Positions 51,730 through 64,000 of a stretch of 64,000 bases of DNA are shown piece after piece. The stretch comes from Arctopsyche grandis (Eukaryota > Arthropoda > Insecta > Trichoptera > Hydropsychidae), in NCBI RefSeq assembly GCF_051622035.1, contig NC_135367.1:8158501-8222500 (forward strand), read 5' to 3'. Under the pieces are notes generated by a model, which worked only from the letters and a program-made list of their open reading frames with translations, did no database searches and had not been told where the DNA came from. Made by a program: the position numbers and the translations under genes. Within the stretch, counting starts at the first letter, position 1, and each line of letters starts with the position of its first letter.

Positions 51730-53815
51730 TACTAGCCTCTTGTTACTTCGCTTTCGATTTTTACGTCTGAATTCGGGTTCTTATCCGATTGTTTGCTCAC
51801 TTTGCCATTTTGCTCGGTTTGGTCATCAATATATGTGGAAATCAAGTCCGCCTCCAAAAATCCGGAAATCAAATCCGCCTCGTGACTAAAGTGGTCATCA
51901 AAAATTCTATCATCCGTAGTGAATGATGCTTCAATATATACACTTCTGAAAAGATTGTTATTAATAGACTTTTGATTTGAAAAGCTCATATATGGATCAT
52001 TTAACGGTATAATTGCATTTATTAAAAGCTGTTTTATTGCGACATTTATATGCATATAATTTATGCAAATTTTACTGTACATATGTATATTCACTATCTA
52101 CATTTATAGCGTACGAAATGGAATAATAAATTTTATCGATTTATTATAAACGAGCTAAGATCAATTTCATTTTAATGAAAATACGCCGATAAAAGTAAAA
52201 ACAAAACGAAAGAAGAACATTCGCAATGTAATAAAATTTCCGCAATATCATTTTAGGTATTGCTTTTGCATGTGTACTCGCATAAATAAATACATATATC
52301 CCTCGAATACTTACAACACAAAAAGTTGAAATATACCTGCGGATTTGCAAGTTTCTAATCCTCAGGTCCCTGTCGAGAAAGCATTGTAATGAAACTCAAG
52401 GTAGCCTAACCATATCTACCTGTTTATTCTACCATTCTTGCGAAATTGTTTTGATACCGTTCAAAGGTTGCAACACATCATTGGAAAAATGCAAATGATA
52501 TTTTTGAAATGATATTTTTATAAAGACATGGCAATGAGTGGTACCGTTACCCTATATGCATTTCACACTCCGTGAGAAGAAACTCTTAATAATACCACAC
52601 AATTCCGATACTTGACCACAAGAATACGGCATCGATTACTTATATCAACATGAAGTATTTTAAATAACATAAAAAAGAAAGGCAAAATACATAGCTTGGA
52701 AATATTGTTGATCTATACAAGCCTCTTTGCGTTCAGTCAAGCGTTCGAAATTGAAGGATTGTTTGCGTCGAAATACAGATCACCTAGAAGATGTATTCTT
52801 CGTAGATAAAATTACTACTATGAATGCTTTCAATTAATATTTTTAAATATTAGAAACGTGTTATAATTAATCGAAATAATAAGATGTGTAAATCGCCTGT
52901 TTTCACATCTTATTTTATTACGATTGGTATCATAATAAAAAAAAATGTTTAAAATCATTATTAATCAGGTGAATAAAAGCAAACTTGATAGTATACATAC
53001 GTAGTATCGTATATAATCATTGTCTATTGCGTGCGTGCGTGCCATGAAGTGCGTGTGAATGTTTCTCAACACACTTCGTCTCTCTTTCTACCCTTGGAAT
53101 TGTATATCGTGGAAAGAGACGCGGCTTAGTGTGGGCTTTGCGATGTCCTCACTCTCCATGCTCCGTCTCTCTTTATCCTCTTGGAATTATGGAAAGCGAC
53201 GCGGCATATAATAATTTTTTTTTTTTTAATGTCTCACAGCCACTAGTTGTTCTATGAAGTAATTTTGTGAAGATTTTCATGATAGTAATACATATATTTA
53301 AAAAGTACAATACATTCTCCCCCCCCCCGTATTGAATTAGGATTAAGATTATGTTAAATTCGGATTGAGTTCAGTGGCCCAAAAAGGTTAAACATCACTG
53401 TTGGTAGACAAATAAGTGGAGTATTTATTTGCGTGTTCATGTTTGTAAATAAAGTTATTAAATCAAGTCATAAAACGAGGAACTGTTTCAGTTTTTGACG
53501 ATGTAGACGACATTCTTCGTGGATTTCATACATTTAATGACATAATAATTTGTATATGGTATAGTAATATATTTTTGTGTTTTTTTTTTTTGTTTTTTTT
53601 CGTAACTAATCGGTGTTGTCTGGAAGAGTCGGGCATTTCAAAACTTTGTTTAGACTTACTCGGACAAATGAATGTTGGGAAAATCTTTTCCGAAACAAGT
53701 TTCTGAACCTTTCGATAAAACACTACCCACCATTCTAAAGCACTAAAATTGATACTCTTACTACTAAAATAATAACGGATGAACATATTTGGCTGGCGTT
53801 TATTAATGCTATTAA
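51730..53815. other. Intergenic DNA with a degenerate repeat
   Basis: A degenerate Helitron-associated module lies at 51730-51860. At 53030-53215 a CGTCTCTCTTT motif and a GAAAG(A/C)GACGCGGC motif are each repeated. No gene recognised. Confidence 0.35.
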
Positions 53816-53919
53816 TCTAATATATAATTTCGAAAGAGACTTTGTATATACATATGTATGTATGTATAGGTATGTAACCTTCGTTCGTTGGTTCGTAGAA
53901 GACACGTTCGATTTATTTT

Positions 53920-54110
53920 TTTTTTCGATTCATAGGTGCTGATTAGATTTTTTCAATCCAAAGGATTTGAAGTCCCCGGGGCCAAAGGCGTTGAGGGCGT
54001 AGTCAGCTGGGGCGAAGCCCTAGGGGGCAAAGCCCTAGAGAGCGAAGGCTCCGGGGGCGCAGGTGCCGGATTCTGCTTGTTCGAATTCCTGGGAAATAAG
54101 TGTATGTACC
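53920..54110. repeat. GC-rich short imperfect repeats
   Basis: GGGGCGAAGCCCTAGGG, GGGCAAAGCCCTAG and similar units follow each other. Likely part of a dispersed mobile element, reinforced by the reversed AAGTCTCTTTCGAAATTATA motif at about 53822. Confidence 0.5.
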
Positions 54111-54299
54111 TAAAGTGAGACGGTTAACTGATTCAGTCAGATGGAGACGCAATCCAGAAACAGCATCTGAACTTAGCTTCTCTTTTGGCGCTTCTCTCTC
54201 GTAAGTTTAAACTTAACAAATATTAATATAAATGTTTTTTAGGTGACACCACCACGCACCAGACGACTTTACCTCTAGCGACGCCACTGTCTTTTCAAC

Positions 54300-54515
54300 A
54301 ATGAAATTGGATAAATTGACAAACTCTGCTAAGTAAAGATCGACTTGGAGTCTCAAATATCCAAGTCTGACCAGTAAGATAGATAATACTCGGAATAAAT
54401 TATTTTCAGTCGAGGTCAACCCCACGGGATCAAACCCTGCAACCTGTAGGTGGTTGGAATATGTATTAACTCTATGGTTAGCATTAATACCAAGCTATGC
54501 TGCTGATAGCGAGAT
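54300..54515 (-). repeat. SINE head fragment, reverse
   Basis: Contains AAAGATCGACTTGGAGTC, GGGATCAAACCC and CCAAGCTATGCTGCTG. Confidence 0.7.
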
Positions 54516-54789
54516 GATATTTCATTGGGTATACAAGTGATTAATAATGTAAAAAAATATATTAATGCAACTAGGAAATTCTGTCACCCAATTGAATAAT
54601 GTATTAATTGAAAAAATAAAATAATTCAAATAAAAAAAAATACGTAAATTTAAATGCAAACGAATACAGAGCATAATATGCAGTGAATACGAGTAAATCG
54701 TTGGTCTTGATTCTTGATTAGGTCCTCATTTTGTTTCCAACATAATTTTGGATAGACAAAATATTGAAACCATATGTGGAATTTTTGAT

Positions 54790-55310
54790 TTAAAAACAGC
54801 ATTCATCCATCCAAATGCACTCCATCCTAATTTCCGGTCTCCCTCACGGGCCCGAAAGTGAAACGCCCGAAAACGCAAATATCGGAAGGCAAACATCGAA
54901 AATCGATAGATCTTAAGTCGAAAGATAAAAAAAGGGTGAATGGTAATGGACATGGTAAACGGTACATACTCACTTAATTTGCGCGAGCAGGGTACAACAG
55001 GAACAAGAGGAACAGACTTTTCCTCCCGTATTCTACGCGCGCACATTAATACGGAAGGAAAAGCCTGTTCCTCCTGTTCCTGTTGTATCCTGCTCGCGCA
55101 AATTAAGTGAGTATGTACATACGTGAGTATTAACCGTTTACCATGCACCCTTTATTTTTGATCTTTCGACTTAAGATCTTTCGATTTTCGATTTTTGCCT
55201 TCCGATATTTGCGTTTTCGGGCGTTTCACTTTCGGGCCCGTGAGGTAGACCCCCTAATTTCATACGTTTCTTTATCTCTTCATCTTTACTACCAGACATG
55301 CCAATTATTT
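54790..55310 (-). pseudogene. RTE-like LINE fragment split by a foldback
   Basis: KLGWSAFGWMNAVFKSKIP on the left side and EEIKKRMKLG on the right are the two halves of the motif intact at 41590. The foldback 54835-55252 separates them. Confidence 0.8.
54835..55252. mobile_element. Foldback element with 9-bp target duplication
   Basis: Arms begin GGTCTCCCTCACGGGCCCG on the left and, reversed, GGTCTACCTCACGGGCCCG on the right, and stay complementary through AAGTGAAACGCCCGAAAACG and CGACTTAAGATC. Flanks CCTAATTTC at 54826-54834 and 55253-55261 are identical. A 9-bp duplication is typical of Mutator-like elements. Confidence 0.88.
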
Positions 55311-55379
55311 GACCTAAATATATAATATATACATAATTTTTAAATTTTGATATTAATTTTAAACATTGGAATGGCGATG

Positions 55380-55850
55380 TTGATCTGAAACATTGGTATC
55401 CGGATGGGCGCTTGGAAAAGCACACGGCTCGGAGAGCGCGCTTCAGCGACACCCATAACGAAGTCAGTGGCTTCCAACCGTTTCATACTGGCATAGACGC
55501 AATCCTATACGACCGGATCGTGTTGCTCCGTCTTCAAGTCCTCGTCTCTTGTCTCGTCTCTGACACGGTTATTTCGGTCGTAAACGGCGTGCTGTCACCA
55601 CTTAGCGGCGCTGACCCCTCATTTTGTTTCGTAATCCAATACGCTCCCGGCCGTTTCAAGTTCGATTGATATTGCAAATGGCGATGTTTTGATACGGCAC
55701 GGGTCCTCAGACGCCATTATTAGAGGTGTCCGAGCGATTGTAATGGCCGCGGACACGCGAAATCGCGCTTATACGCTCACTTGACAGCCGGATTGAAGCG
55801 GATTAGGAGACGCTTCCTAAACTGGTTCGAGACGTGGACCTCTTCTAATC
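55380..55850. other. GC-balanced block of unknown nature
   Basis: More GC-rich than its surroundings. The longest frame (55412-55669) is unrecognised and I cannot place splice sites. May be old mobile DNA or an exon. Confidence 0.25.
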
Positions 55851-55934
55851 CAAAAAAAAAAAAATAGCACTATCTAGCATGACACTTATGTATGTAAATT
55901 TACATGAGACTTATATGTAAATGTACATATTTAT

Positions 55935-56350
55935 TTATTTATTTTTTACATATACATATACCAGGAAGGCCTTACAGGTAAACCCCAATGCGCCTTCCTG
56001 GCCAATTACAAACAATGCAGCATTTTTATTACTAGTCATTGAATTACGAGACATTGAAAAACTTGAAAATTAACGAGACACCAATGAATTGTACAATAAT
56101 CATACTCAAATAGTGGTGAAATAGTAGGTAGGAAGGACTTTAGCCAATTTTTAATCGGGAACCGTTTCAATAATGAAATCAGAGAAAATTGGCAAACTCT
56201 GATAGGAAACGATCGACCTGGAGTCACAAATATCCAAGTTTGAATTTTTCTGAATACTCAGAAAAATTCTTTTCAATCGAGGTCAGCTCATGGGATCGAA
56301 CCCGGCGCCTCTCAGTGTTAAGCAGAAGCTTAACGACCGAGCTATGCTGC
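55935..56350 (-). repeat. Full-length SINE, reverse orientation
   Basis: Tail first (CCAGGAAGGCCTTACAGG, CCCCAATGCGCCTTCCTGG), then body (GGAAACGATCGACCTGGAGT), then head (GGGATCGAACCCGGCGCC, GAGCTATGCTGCTGGCTA). Confidence 0.85.
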
Positions 56351-56867
56351 TGGCTATACATAGGTATACATATAATATATGCTATCGCATTCACCCCCCA
56401 CTCGACCCGCGATGGCCAATTACATTTCGTTTCAGTTTCGCATTGCATTTGGTCAAGAAAATTCCAAAAATTTGGTCAAAATTTTTCGTGTGTATAGATA
56501 GCATAGCGGTCGGTAGAATTTGACTTTTATTTTTTGTTAGTTTAGTGTTCGTGTTTCGTATATCGAAATATTTACATTTATAAAATTTTAATATAAAATA
56601 CGTAAGTTGTTGATGTTATTAATGTTGATTGTATTAATTGAAATTTATATTTTTTAGACGATAAAAGTAATTGTTAACGTCATGTTATGGACAGCAAAGC
56701 TTACAGTAATATTATTAAAGCCTTTGCATTGAATTATATTGTAATAATATTATTTAGTTGAATAAGAAATAATTAAAAAAAATTGGGTGTGACCAACTCA
56801 CCACTTAATTTGAGGAATATAAGAAGATTACAAAACAAAATTCAACAGTTAAATATTCATATGTACA

Positions 56868-57856
56868 CAGGGCCGTAGAGAGAAAATTTGAAAATCCGGC
56901 CCCCCCTTGACCCATTTTAATAAAAAAAAAAATTTCAAAATATATAAAAAAAGTGATGTGGGTATTTCAATTAATATCGTTGCTAATTAATTAAAATATA
57001 ATTCTTATTAATTTATGTACATAAATACAATACAGTAAAACAAATGAAATTAATTAAATACAACAATAAACTATAACAACACATAACATGAAAAATTAAA
57101 ACATATGTACATATATATATATATATATATATGCACGTTAAAAAATAGTTTCATTCTAATAAAATAATGCTGTCATACATGAAATTAAAATTAAACATAA
57201 CATTATATACTGGGAATAATAAAAATGAATTCGTAAACGGCAAATATTATTAATTTACAAACTAACTTTGATTTGAAATATTCTAAATTCAGTTTACCGT
57301 TCGCAATTATACAGCAAAATTTTAACATGTTAACGAATTTTCCTTAAGTCGAAAGACAAACGGATACTTTTAACGATGAAAATCTGTTGAATTTCTGTTG
57401 AATTATTCTAGGAATAGCATGTGCATCACATTTGCAATCTTAAGTTAAAAGTTTCATTGCAAATTTGCAAATAGGTAAATGTGAAAGATTTTATCCTTAT
57501 TATCGATATAAAAATGCACTAATCTCGTATTTTTAACTGTCCGCTTGTTACCTGCTTAAATCGGCCAAGGGTTATTTTACTAATTTGCTTTGAAATTGTG
57601 ACAAGGGAACCGACCATTCTGAACATCAGTACAGATATTTATCTAAATTTTACTATGCCATTAGTAGGTAAAATCTGTTACTCGAAAACATTTACCATTT
57701 TGCTTAGTATACAAAAAACCCTAAGAGTATAAAGGCCAAATAATGCTTTTATACTTTTGCTAAAAATGTACATATTATTTGCGGGGGCCCTGGGCCCCCT
57801 TCGAAAGCCGGGCCCGGGTTATTTGCATCCTCTTTCCCCCCCTCTCGACGGCTCTG
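56868..57856 (+). mobile_element. 1-kb hAT-type non-autonomous element, copy 2
   Basis: Ends CAGGGCCGTAGAGAG and CTCTCGACGGCTCTG. TATGTACA lies directly left and recurs two bases beyond the right end. Reverse orientation of 39258-40370, sharing GGCCCCCCCTTGACCCATTT and GGGTTATTTGCATCC. Confidence 0.82.
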
Positions 57857-58479
57857 ATTATGTACATACACGTTCACACATACCGGCTATGAGAGCATTT
57901 TCGATACAAATTGAGCACAAATGTAGGAAAAATTACATAAGACAAAAGTTCTACTTTCGGTTGTCGGATTTTGTTCAAATTATTTTATTTCTTAAAATCA
58001 CTATAAATATACATTTTAAATATCTAGAAAATAAAAATAATTTAAAAGGTCAAAATAAATTAATGAAATATTGTTTAAAAAAAAAATACTACTTCAGGTT
58101 TACGAATTCGGACTAAAACTTTATCAATTTTAAGTTGGTACATAAAGAATACAAAAATAAAATTTCAGCTTGATACGTTCAGGGGTGTGGGAAAAATCAT
58201 AAGGTCACAACATTTTTGACTTTTCTAAGAGGAAAAAAATCCCACTTCCGGTTTATTAAATTAAATGATTTTTTTTACAAAATGATCACATTGATATGAA
58301 GTATTATTGTAGACAAGAAAAAGAAATCACGGATATTTCGAATAGCCATAATTTCTTAATTATGGCTTTATATAATTTTTTATCATTTGAGATTCTAAGA
58401 GATTCTATTTTATTATTTAAGATTCTCGATATAAATCCATTTGAAAGCTTTCGATCAATTATATTTATCCTAATTATAG
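57857..58479. other. AT-rich intergenic DNA
   Basis: No gene or repeat supported; the frames here are AT-rich chance frames. Confidence 0.5.
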
Positions 58480-58598
<119 letters not shown>

Positions 58599-58599
58599 A

Positions 58600-59320
58600 A
58601 TATAACATAGCTAACAAGTTCAAATTGCAGATGGTTGATTTGGATTTTATAATAAGTAGATAAAATCTCATTCGACTTGGATTTCCAATTACACAAACCA
58701 CCATTTATGTGCAGTTTTATAACACTTAAAATGTTTCCAAGCTTCGCAGCTCGAATTGGAATCTGATGATCTTTAAGACCAGGTCTTTAAAAATTAATCC
58801 TATTTCTTAATGCGACGTCAACAAACAAAACTGCTTGAGAACCGCTGTCATTGACGATGTACATTTTGGCTGAATTCCGATTGAATTATGTGACACTTTA
58901 ATAGCTTCATTGTACAAATGAATGGAAGTTGGAGTTGTTTACACTTGCCACATAATTTTTTATAGAAGCTAAAAACTAATTATAACTTTAATGAAACATA
59001 ACTGAAAGTTAGCCTTTTAAAAAATATTGAAATCGGTAATTATTTCAAATCATATATGTATGTATGTATATGTATTTGATATATTTACATATGAGATGTT
59101 AAGTTATGAGAATGTTATGTTATGAGAATATGTCCAGAATTGCGGAAAAGCAGATTAAACGTATTACAGGTCACCAAAATTTTTAAATATTGCTAATATT
59201 TTTCGAAATGAAGAAAAGTAGACTTTTGCCATTTTCAAATATAACAGCTCATATATAAAAATCATCATAGTGCATAGAAAAAAAGAAGAGGATGACATTT
59301 GGATAGTATGGATGTTTTTT
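58600..59320. other. AT-rich intergenic DNA
   Basis: Nothing recognised apart from a TATG repeat near 59055. Confidence 0.5.
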
Positions 59321-59324
59321 TTTT

Positions 59325-59770
59325 ATTTTATTTTATTTTACATACATAGATATGTATATACCAGGAATGCTTGACAGGTGGACCCCAATGCGCCTTCCTA
59401 GACAATTAATTAATTAATTTATTTATTTATTATTATTTTAAAATAATAACAACAATAAAATGACCAGTGTGACCTGACAGGTTGCCCCACAGCGTCACAC
59501 CGGTCTTAATTACAAACATTGCAGCATTTTTATTACATAAATCACCGTATTTCGAGAGGCACGAAACAGAACACGAAATTAACAATTAATTAATTCAAGA
59601 CATCTATGGAATTAGACATGTACTTAATTTTTTACAAATTGTACATTAATTAAATTCAGAAATTTGTGACAGAAGGTAGGATGATTTTTGGCAATTTCGA
59701 GGAACCTTATCAACAATGAAAATCAAATAAATTGGCAAAGATAAGAAACGATCGACTGAGTATTACTTAA
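59325..59770 (-). repeat. SINE copy with internal insertion
   Basis: Reversed tail (GACCCCAATGCGCCTTCCTA) and body (AAGAAACGATCGACTGAG). The piece at about 59415-59510 (GACCTGACAGGTTGCCCCAC) is extra relative to other copies. Confidence 0.7.
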
Positions 59771-60790
59771 AGAAATGTGTCGGTCCTGTTTTCATCCGCA
59801 CGTGGTCTAATTTTTTTCAAATACCTTTTTAATATATTTCATTTAATATGTTTATTTAGTTGTTTAATATGAAAAAAAAATGGTAAAAACAATATAAAAC
59901 ACCAATGGAGAAATTAATTATTAAAATATATTTTCAAAATATGGCGATAAATGCTCAGAGTCTTAGAGGAAACATTGGTAGCAACCAGTATATATAGAAG
60001 TTTTTTTTTCTTTTGTTATTATATTCGTACGTTTTGTTGGCATTGATTTAGCTGTGACGTACATACATATGTATGTATGTCAAATCAAAACGACTATCAT
60101 ATGTACTTCTGCGAGCGTTATCTCAGATACACAGACAGACACACAGAATAGCGGTATTATATATATGATGATACACAGTAATAAAAAAAAAATCGAAATT
60201 TTATTAAATGAAATAAAATTAAACGTTTGACTTTGCAGTTGAGAATTTTTCGCGGCGTATTGAAGACAGTTTGCAAGCAAGTAACTGAATCTCTAATTAT
60301 TTAATTTATAACAAGGATGCATGTAGTTCAACAGCGTCTAGTTATTATACTATTCGGGGGCATTGCTCTATCAATTGAGCATATAAAAGATTTTTTATTC
60401 GCACACTAAGGACGCAGACGGTTGCCAAAACTTTATCTAGCACGGCATCTCTCCCCAGTAAAAAGTGCATTGAGGAAAAAGCAACCACTTCCAGGAAAAG
60501 AACGCAGATATATCGAATTTCATAGAACCATATTACATAGAATACGTAATTCGTATAACATATATGTATATTAGTGCATTCTACACCTAGCCAATAGTTT
60601 TAGGGAACTAATTATTTGGTGGGTTAAAAATAACTAAAATATTAAGTTAAAATTAATAATCAGTAATTTATTAAATAAGTGATCAGATAAATAATATAAA
60701 TGATAAATAAAACCAAATAAATTATAATTTTTGACAGTTGGATGATAGCGCGTCATCCATCTTAGATCTTAGCATCCAACACTTATTTAT
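59771..60790. other. AT-rich intergenic DNA
   Basis: TATG microsatellite near 60065; nothing else supported. Confidence 0.45.
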
Positions 60791-60796
60791 TTAAGG

Positions 60797-60832
60797 GTCA
60801 GGTTAGGTTAGGTTAAGTTAGGGTTGGCCCTA
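60797..60832. repeat. Short TTAGG-like stretch
   Basis: GTCAGGTTAGGTTAGGTTAA with further degenerate units resembles the insect telomere repeat TTAGG, but only a few units are present. Confidence 0.5.
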
Positions 60833-61252
60833 TTCATTTAAGATTAGGTTGTTAGGGTCGGTATTTATTAAAATAAACATATCTTATCAGCCAACACTTA
60901 TTACACTACACTACAACAGTTATTAGAAAAACGAATTCGAAGTCCAGGAGAAAAGTGAGTGAATGTCAGATTTTATGAACGCGTGGTCCGGCGTAAACAA
61001 AGAAACGCACGCGGGTGGAGAGAACATTACCGAAAACGATTCGACATGGCAACACTGGAAATCTACTTCATCTGTCAGAATGCTTCAAATTGATCGTTTC
61101 ATTTAATAATTGATCATTTATTTTTAAATCTTATCATTTCGTTTTATATACTAATCATTTTGGTTTAATTACTGCTCATATTATTTAACCTTCCCTCACC
61201 GAAGTGGGGTATGAAAGTGCCTCAATTTTTACGATTTTCATAATAACTACGT

Positions 61253-61580
61253 GGTTTTCAAAGCTATATTTCTTGTATTCCCAGAATGAACTACAAGAAA
61301 TTTATTTTAATAGATTTTGTATGATTTAATAAAGGGGAACGGTGACACGACAACTCGTTCACAGATTTTCCGTAAACCGAAGATGCGCTCCAGGCATTAC
61401 GTATACGGCCATCTCTTTCTCACCCCGTCTGTTCACCAAGATCTCGTTTACTATGTTTACGGAAAGTATGTGAACGAGTTGTCAGGTAACCGGTTTTCAA
61501 AGCTATATTTTTTGTATTCCTAGAATAAACTACAACGAATTTATTTTAATAGATTTTGTATGATTTAATAAAGGGGCACA
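61253..61580. repeat. 87-bp direct repeat flanking an inverted repeat
   Basis: 61253-61340 and 61492-61580 share GGTTTTCAAAGCTATATT and TTTTAATAGATTTTGTATGA with about five differences. Between them, CGACAACTCGTTCACA and TGTGAACGAGTTGTC form an inverted repeat of about 150 bp span. Confidence 0.75.
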
Positions 61581-61599
61581 TCGTAAAAAAATACATTTA

Positions 61600-63200
61600 T
61601 ACATTTCTACGTTCCAAAGTATGATTTAAAGGCGGTAGCGATAAGTCATGTTTTTGACTGTTCACTTGCATATTCTTGTTGATCGGTGAATCAATGCGAG
61701 AGAAAGAGACAGCTATTGTTTTCGTCGCTTTTGGCGCGTGGCTATTGAGTAATGCAGTCGCCTGTTGGTGTTACCTATGTGCGTTTGCGTGTTGATGCTT
61801 GTCGTTATTTTTTAATACAAAAATAGTCAAAAACATGCTATAGGACTAAAACTTTTTTATGTTGATGTATAAAATGATTAATAAGATATATATATATTGA
61901 ACCCATTTGTATTGAGAAAAGCTGTACTTTGATTAAAAAATACTGGGGTCTTACTCGACCCCATTTTATCGCCCGTTTTACGGCCGCATTAATTGTTCCC
62001 ATATTTGTTAGAGGGCAGTCATTTATTTACCGACACTTTCGGAATACCTGAGCCGGACTTTTGCAATATTGCCATTACTTTCGACCGGTTGTATAGTGCG
62101 ATAGCGTTGATACATTAGAGGCGCTATCGTCTCTCCGGCCAGACTGACAGTCAGACATGGCGCTAGCTCCGTGTCACAAATAGACTCTGTTTTTTAACAT
62201 CGATGTCAAAAGCATTGTTGTTAATTATTTATTGACATTATTATGCTCGTGGTTGTTGTCATTTGTACAACAATCTCGGTACGTATGTCACTGACATGCG
62301 TATATTTAGAAGTCGATTTTATTTTTACAACATAACGTAAACAAATCGACGCGAGATGACACGTTGATCTCGTCCGAATCGAATATGCTATTATGCAACG
62401 GTTTTTCACGAATGTCTACGAGATGTGACAGATAGCATACGTTAAAATTTTGCAATTTTGCACCAGTTTGTGCATATGTGCTGTTAGCTGTGTGATAAAG
62501 GGGATGCGGTACACTCACCAGTGCAAGGTGCAATTGCGAGCATAACAATCTGGCAACCTCAGGTTATAGTATTGATTCGGATTTATCGTCTGGAAGGAAT
62601 GTAAAACGTTAACAGCTTTAATTAATATCGCAGTATAATTTTATTGGTATGTTATACCTACGTGTAAAGCGGGAGAATAAAATCTAGACGGAAACAGGAA
62701 TAAACGAAGGCTATATATAGCAAGTGGTTAGAGAAATACGGTAATTGGACTATTCGTCACATTGGGGTGGTCACAAAGACGTTTTTTGCCATGAAAATCG
62801 CGAATACACAATATTTGGCACTCAAGTTCTCGTTACTATGATAGTTATCGTTAGTATGATGGACTTTTCGGCTGCCAGATGTTCCGTTATAGAGATTTTA
62901 GTGACTTTGTGACGAGTAATTTGTGACCAGTAATCACCGAACCGAGAAATACATACATGTGTATGTATATTATTACCCTGGAAATCTTGAGCTAAATATC
63001 ACCTTTAGATGAGTGCGAGTATTTTATATACGCTTATAATGCCTGAAGAATATTTTTGTTAAATAAGTTTTGTTGAAATTGTGGGACTTCCTTATATGTA
63101 CCTTCTGGCCTATAAATAAAGCAAAAGCTCCATGTTTACATACATTATACATATCATGTAAAACCAAATTCAAATGAAAAAAGTGGATTTAATATAACTA
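61600..63200. other. Intergenic DNA
   Basis: Less AT-rich at 61970-62200. A GTGACCAGTAATCACCGAAC piece near 62920 matches the repeat block at 6375-6600. No gene supported. Confidence 0.35.
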
Positions 63201-63204
63201 TTTT

Positions 63205-63605
63205 ATTTTACATAGATATATGCCAAGAAGGCCTAACAGGTATATCCCAATGCGCCCTCCTACACAATTCATTACAAACATTGCATGATTTTCATTACAT
63301 AAATCGCTGTATTTCGAAAACATGAAATTAACAATTAATTAATCTATAGTGAAATCTATGGATTTAGACTTGTACATATCGTATGTAAATCAAATCCAGC
63401 GGGTAGCATGATTTTTGCCAATTTGATGGAGGAACCGTTTCAACAATTAAATCAGATAAATTGGCACACGCTGATATGAAACGATTGACTTGGATTGACA
63501 AATAGCCAAGTCTGACCATCAGTTTTCAATATTAGCACGGGATCGAACCCGGTAACCTCTCGGTGCTAAGCATAAATGCAACCACCGAGCCATACTGCTA
63601 GCTTA
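63205..63605 (-). repeat. Full-length SINE, reverse orientation
   Basis: Tail (CAGGTATATCCCAATGCGCC), body (GAAACGATTGACTTGGA) and head (GGGATCGAACCCGGTAACC, CCGAGCCATACTGCTAGC) in order. Confidence 0.82.
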
Positions 63606-64000
63606 TACATACATGAACTTCATGTGTAACTATTTATAGTTCGCATACTTCAACATAACTTTTTTTTATATAAATTTGAATATGTTTTTGTTACTACCTA
63701 TATGTGTTTATGTGGTATTTGTCATAATCATTTTGTTATGCACTATTTTTTGTAAATATTATTTTGCTAAATGGTATCAGTCGTGCTTGCATTTTAAAAT
63801 TAAGTGTACAAATATTTATTATAATTACTTTTAACTGTATGTATTTAATTTTTATATATCCAATATATTTTTACTTCATCTATGTACGTAGTAACAATAG
63901 ATGAAGTTTTGTGATCATGCGAAAATTCGAACTCGAGATTTTGACTGATTCGAACTCAGAATCGATTACTGATCACGTTTTCATGATCTAGAAAAAATGT
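63606..64000. other. AT-rich right edge
   Basis: No gene or repeat recognised. Confidence 0.5.

Noticed and set aside
51732..52094. Minus-strand 120-codon frame
   Set aside because: Runs through a degenerate Helitron-associated repeat and AT-rich DNA; no domain and no splice context.
60797..60832. A chromosome end
   Set aside because: Only a few degenerate TTAGG-like units, with ordinary sequence on both sides.

Overview
The window is AT-rich insect nuclear DNA: GT-AG introns, an insect-type troponin T gene with a poly-glutamate tail, TA and TATG microsatellites, a TTAGG-like stretch and many small DNA transposons. The order is not settled by the sequence; a holometabolous insect is my best guess. 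No bacterial, organellar or viral block and no CRISPR array was seen.

Four protein genes can be read. (1) 1-1304, minus: the 5' part of the DNA-repair helicase HELQ, running off the left edge. (2) About 7.1-19.5 kb, plus: troponin T (upheld), with three in-frame microexons (3, 18 and 18 nt) and a mutually exclusive exon pair of equal length. (3) 20587-28754, minus: a complete 17-exon coatomer beta subunit gene (968 codons by summing exons), tail to tail with troponin T. (4) 32004-36023, minus: a four-coding-exon insulin/IGF-like peptide gene with a very basic C-terminal extension and two possible 3' ends. All four were assembled by eye from splice signals and reading phase.

From about 36.5 kb to the right edge no ordinary protein gene was recognised. 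This half is a graveyard of mobile elements: hAT-type elements with 8-bp target duplications, piggyBac-type elements at TTAA, a Harbinger-like MITE, mariner remnants, Helitron ends, RTE and jockey LINE fragments, foldback elements, and a tRNA-derived SINE family with at least nine copies across the window. Two GC-richer blocks (about 46.6-47.2 kb and 49.4-49.9 kb) look like promoters or first exons of genes outside the window.

The genes are functionally unrelated (DNA repair, muscle contraction, vesicle coating, growth signalling). The best second looks are the IGF-like gene, the troponin T microexons, a small broken reading frame next to HELQ, and several structurally clear but unnamed repeat families.
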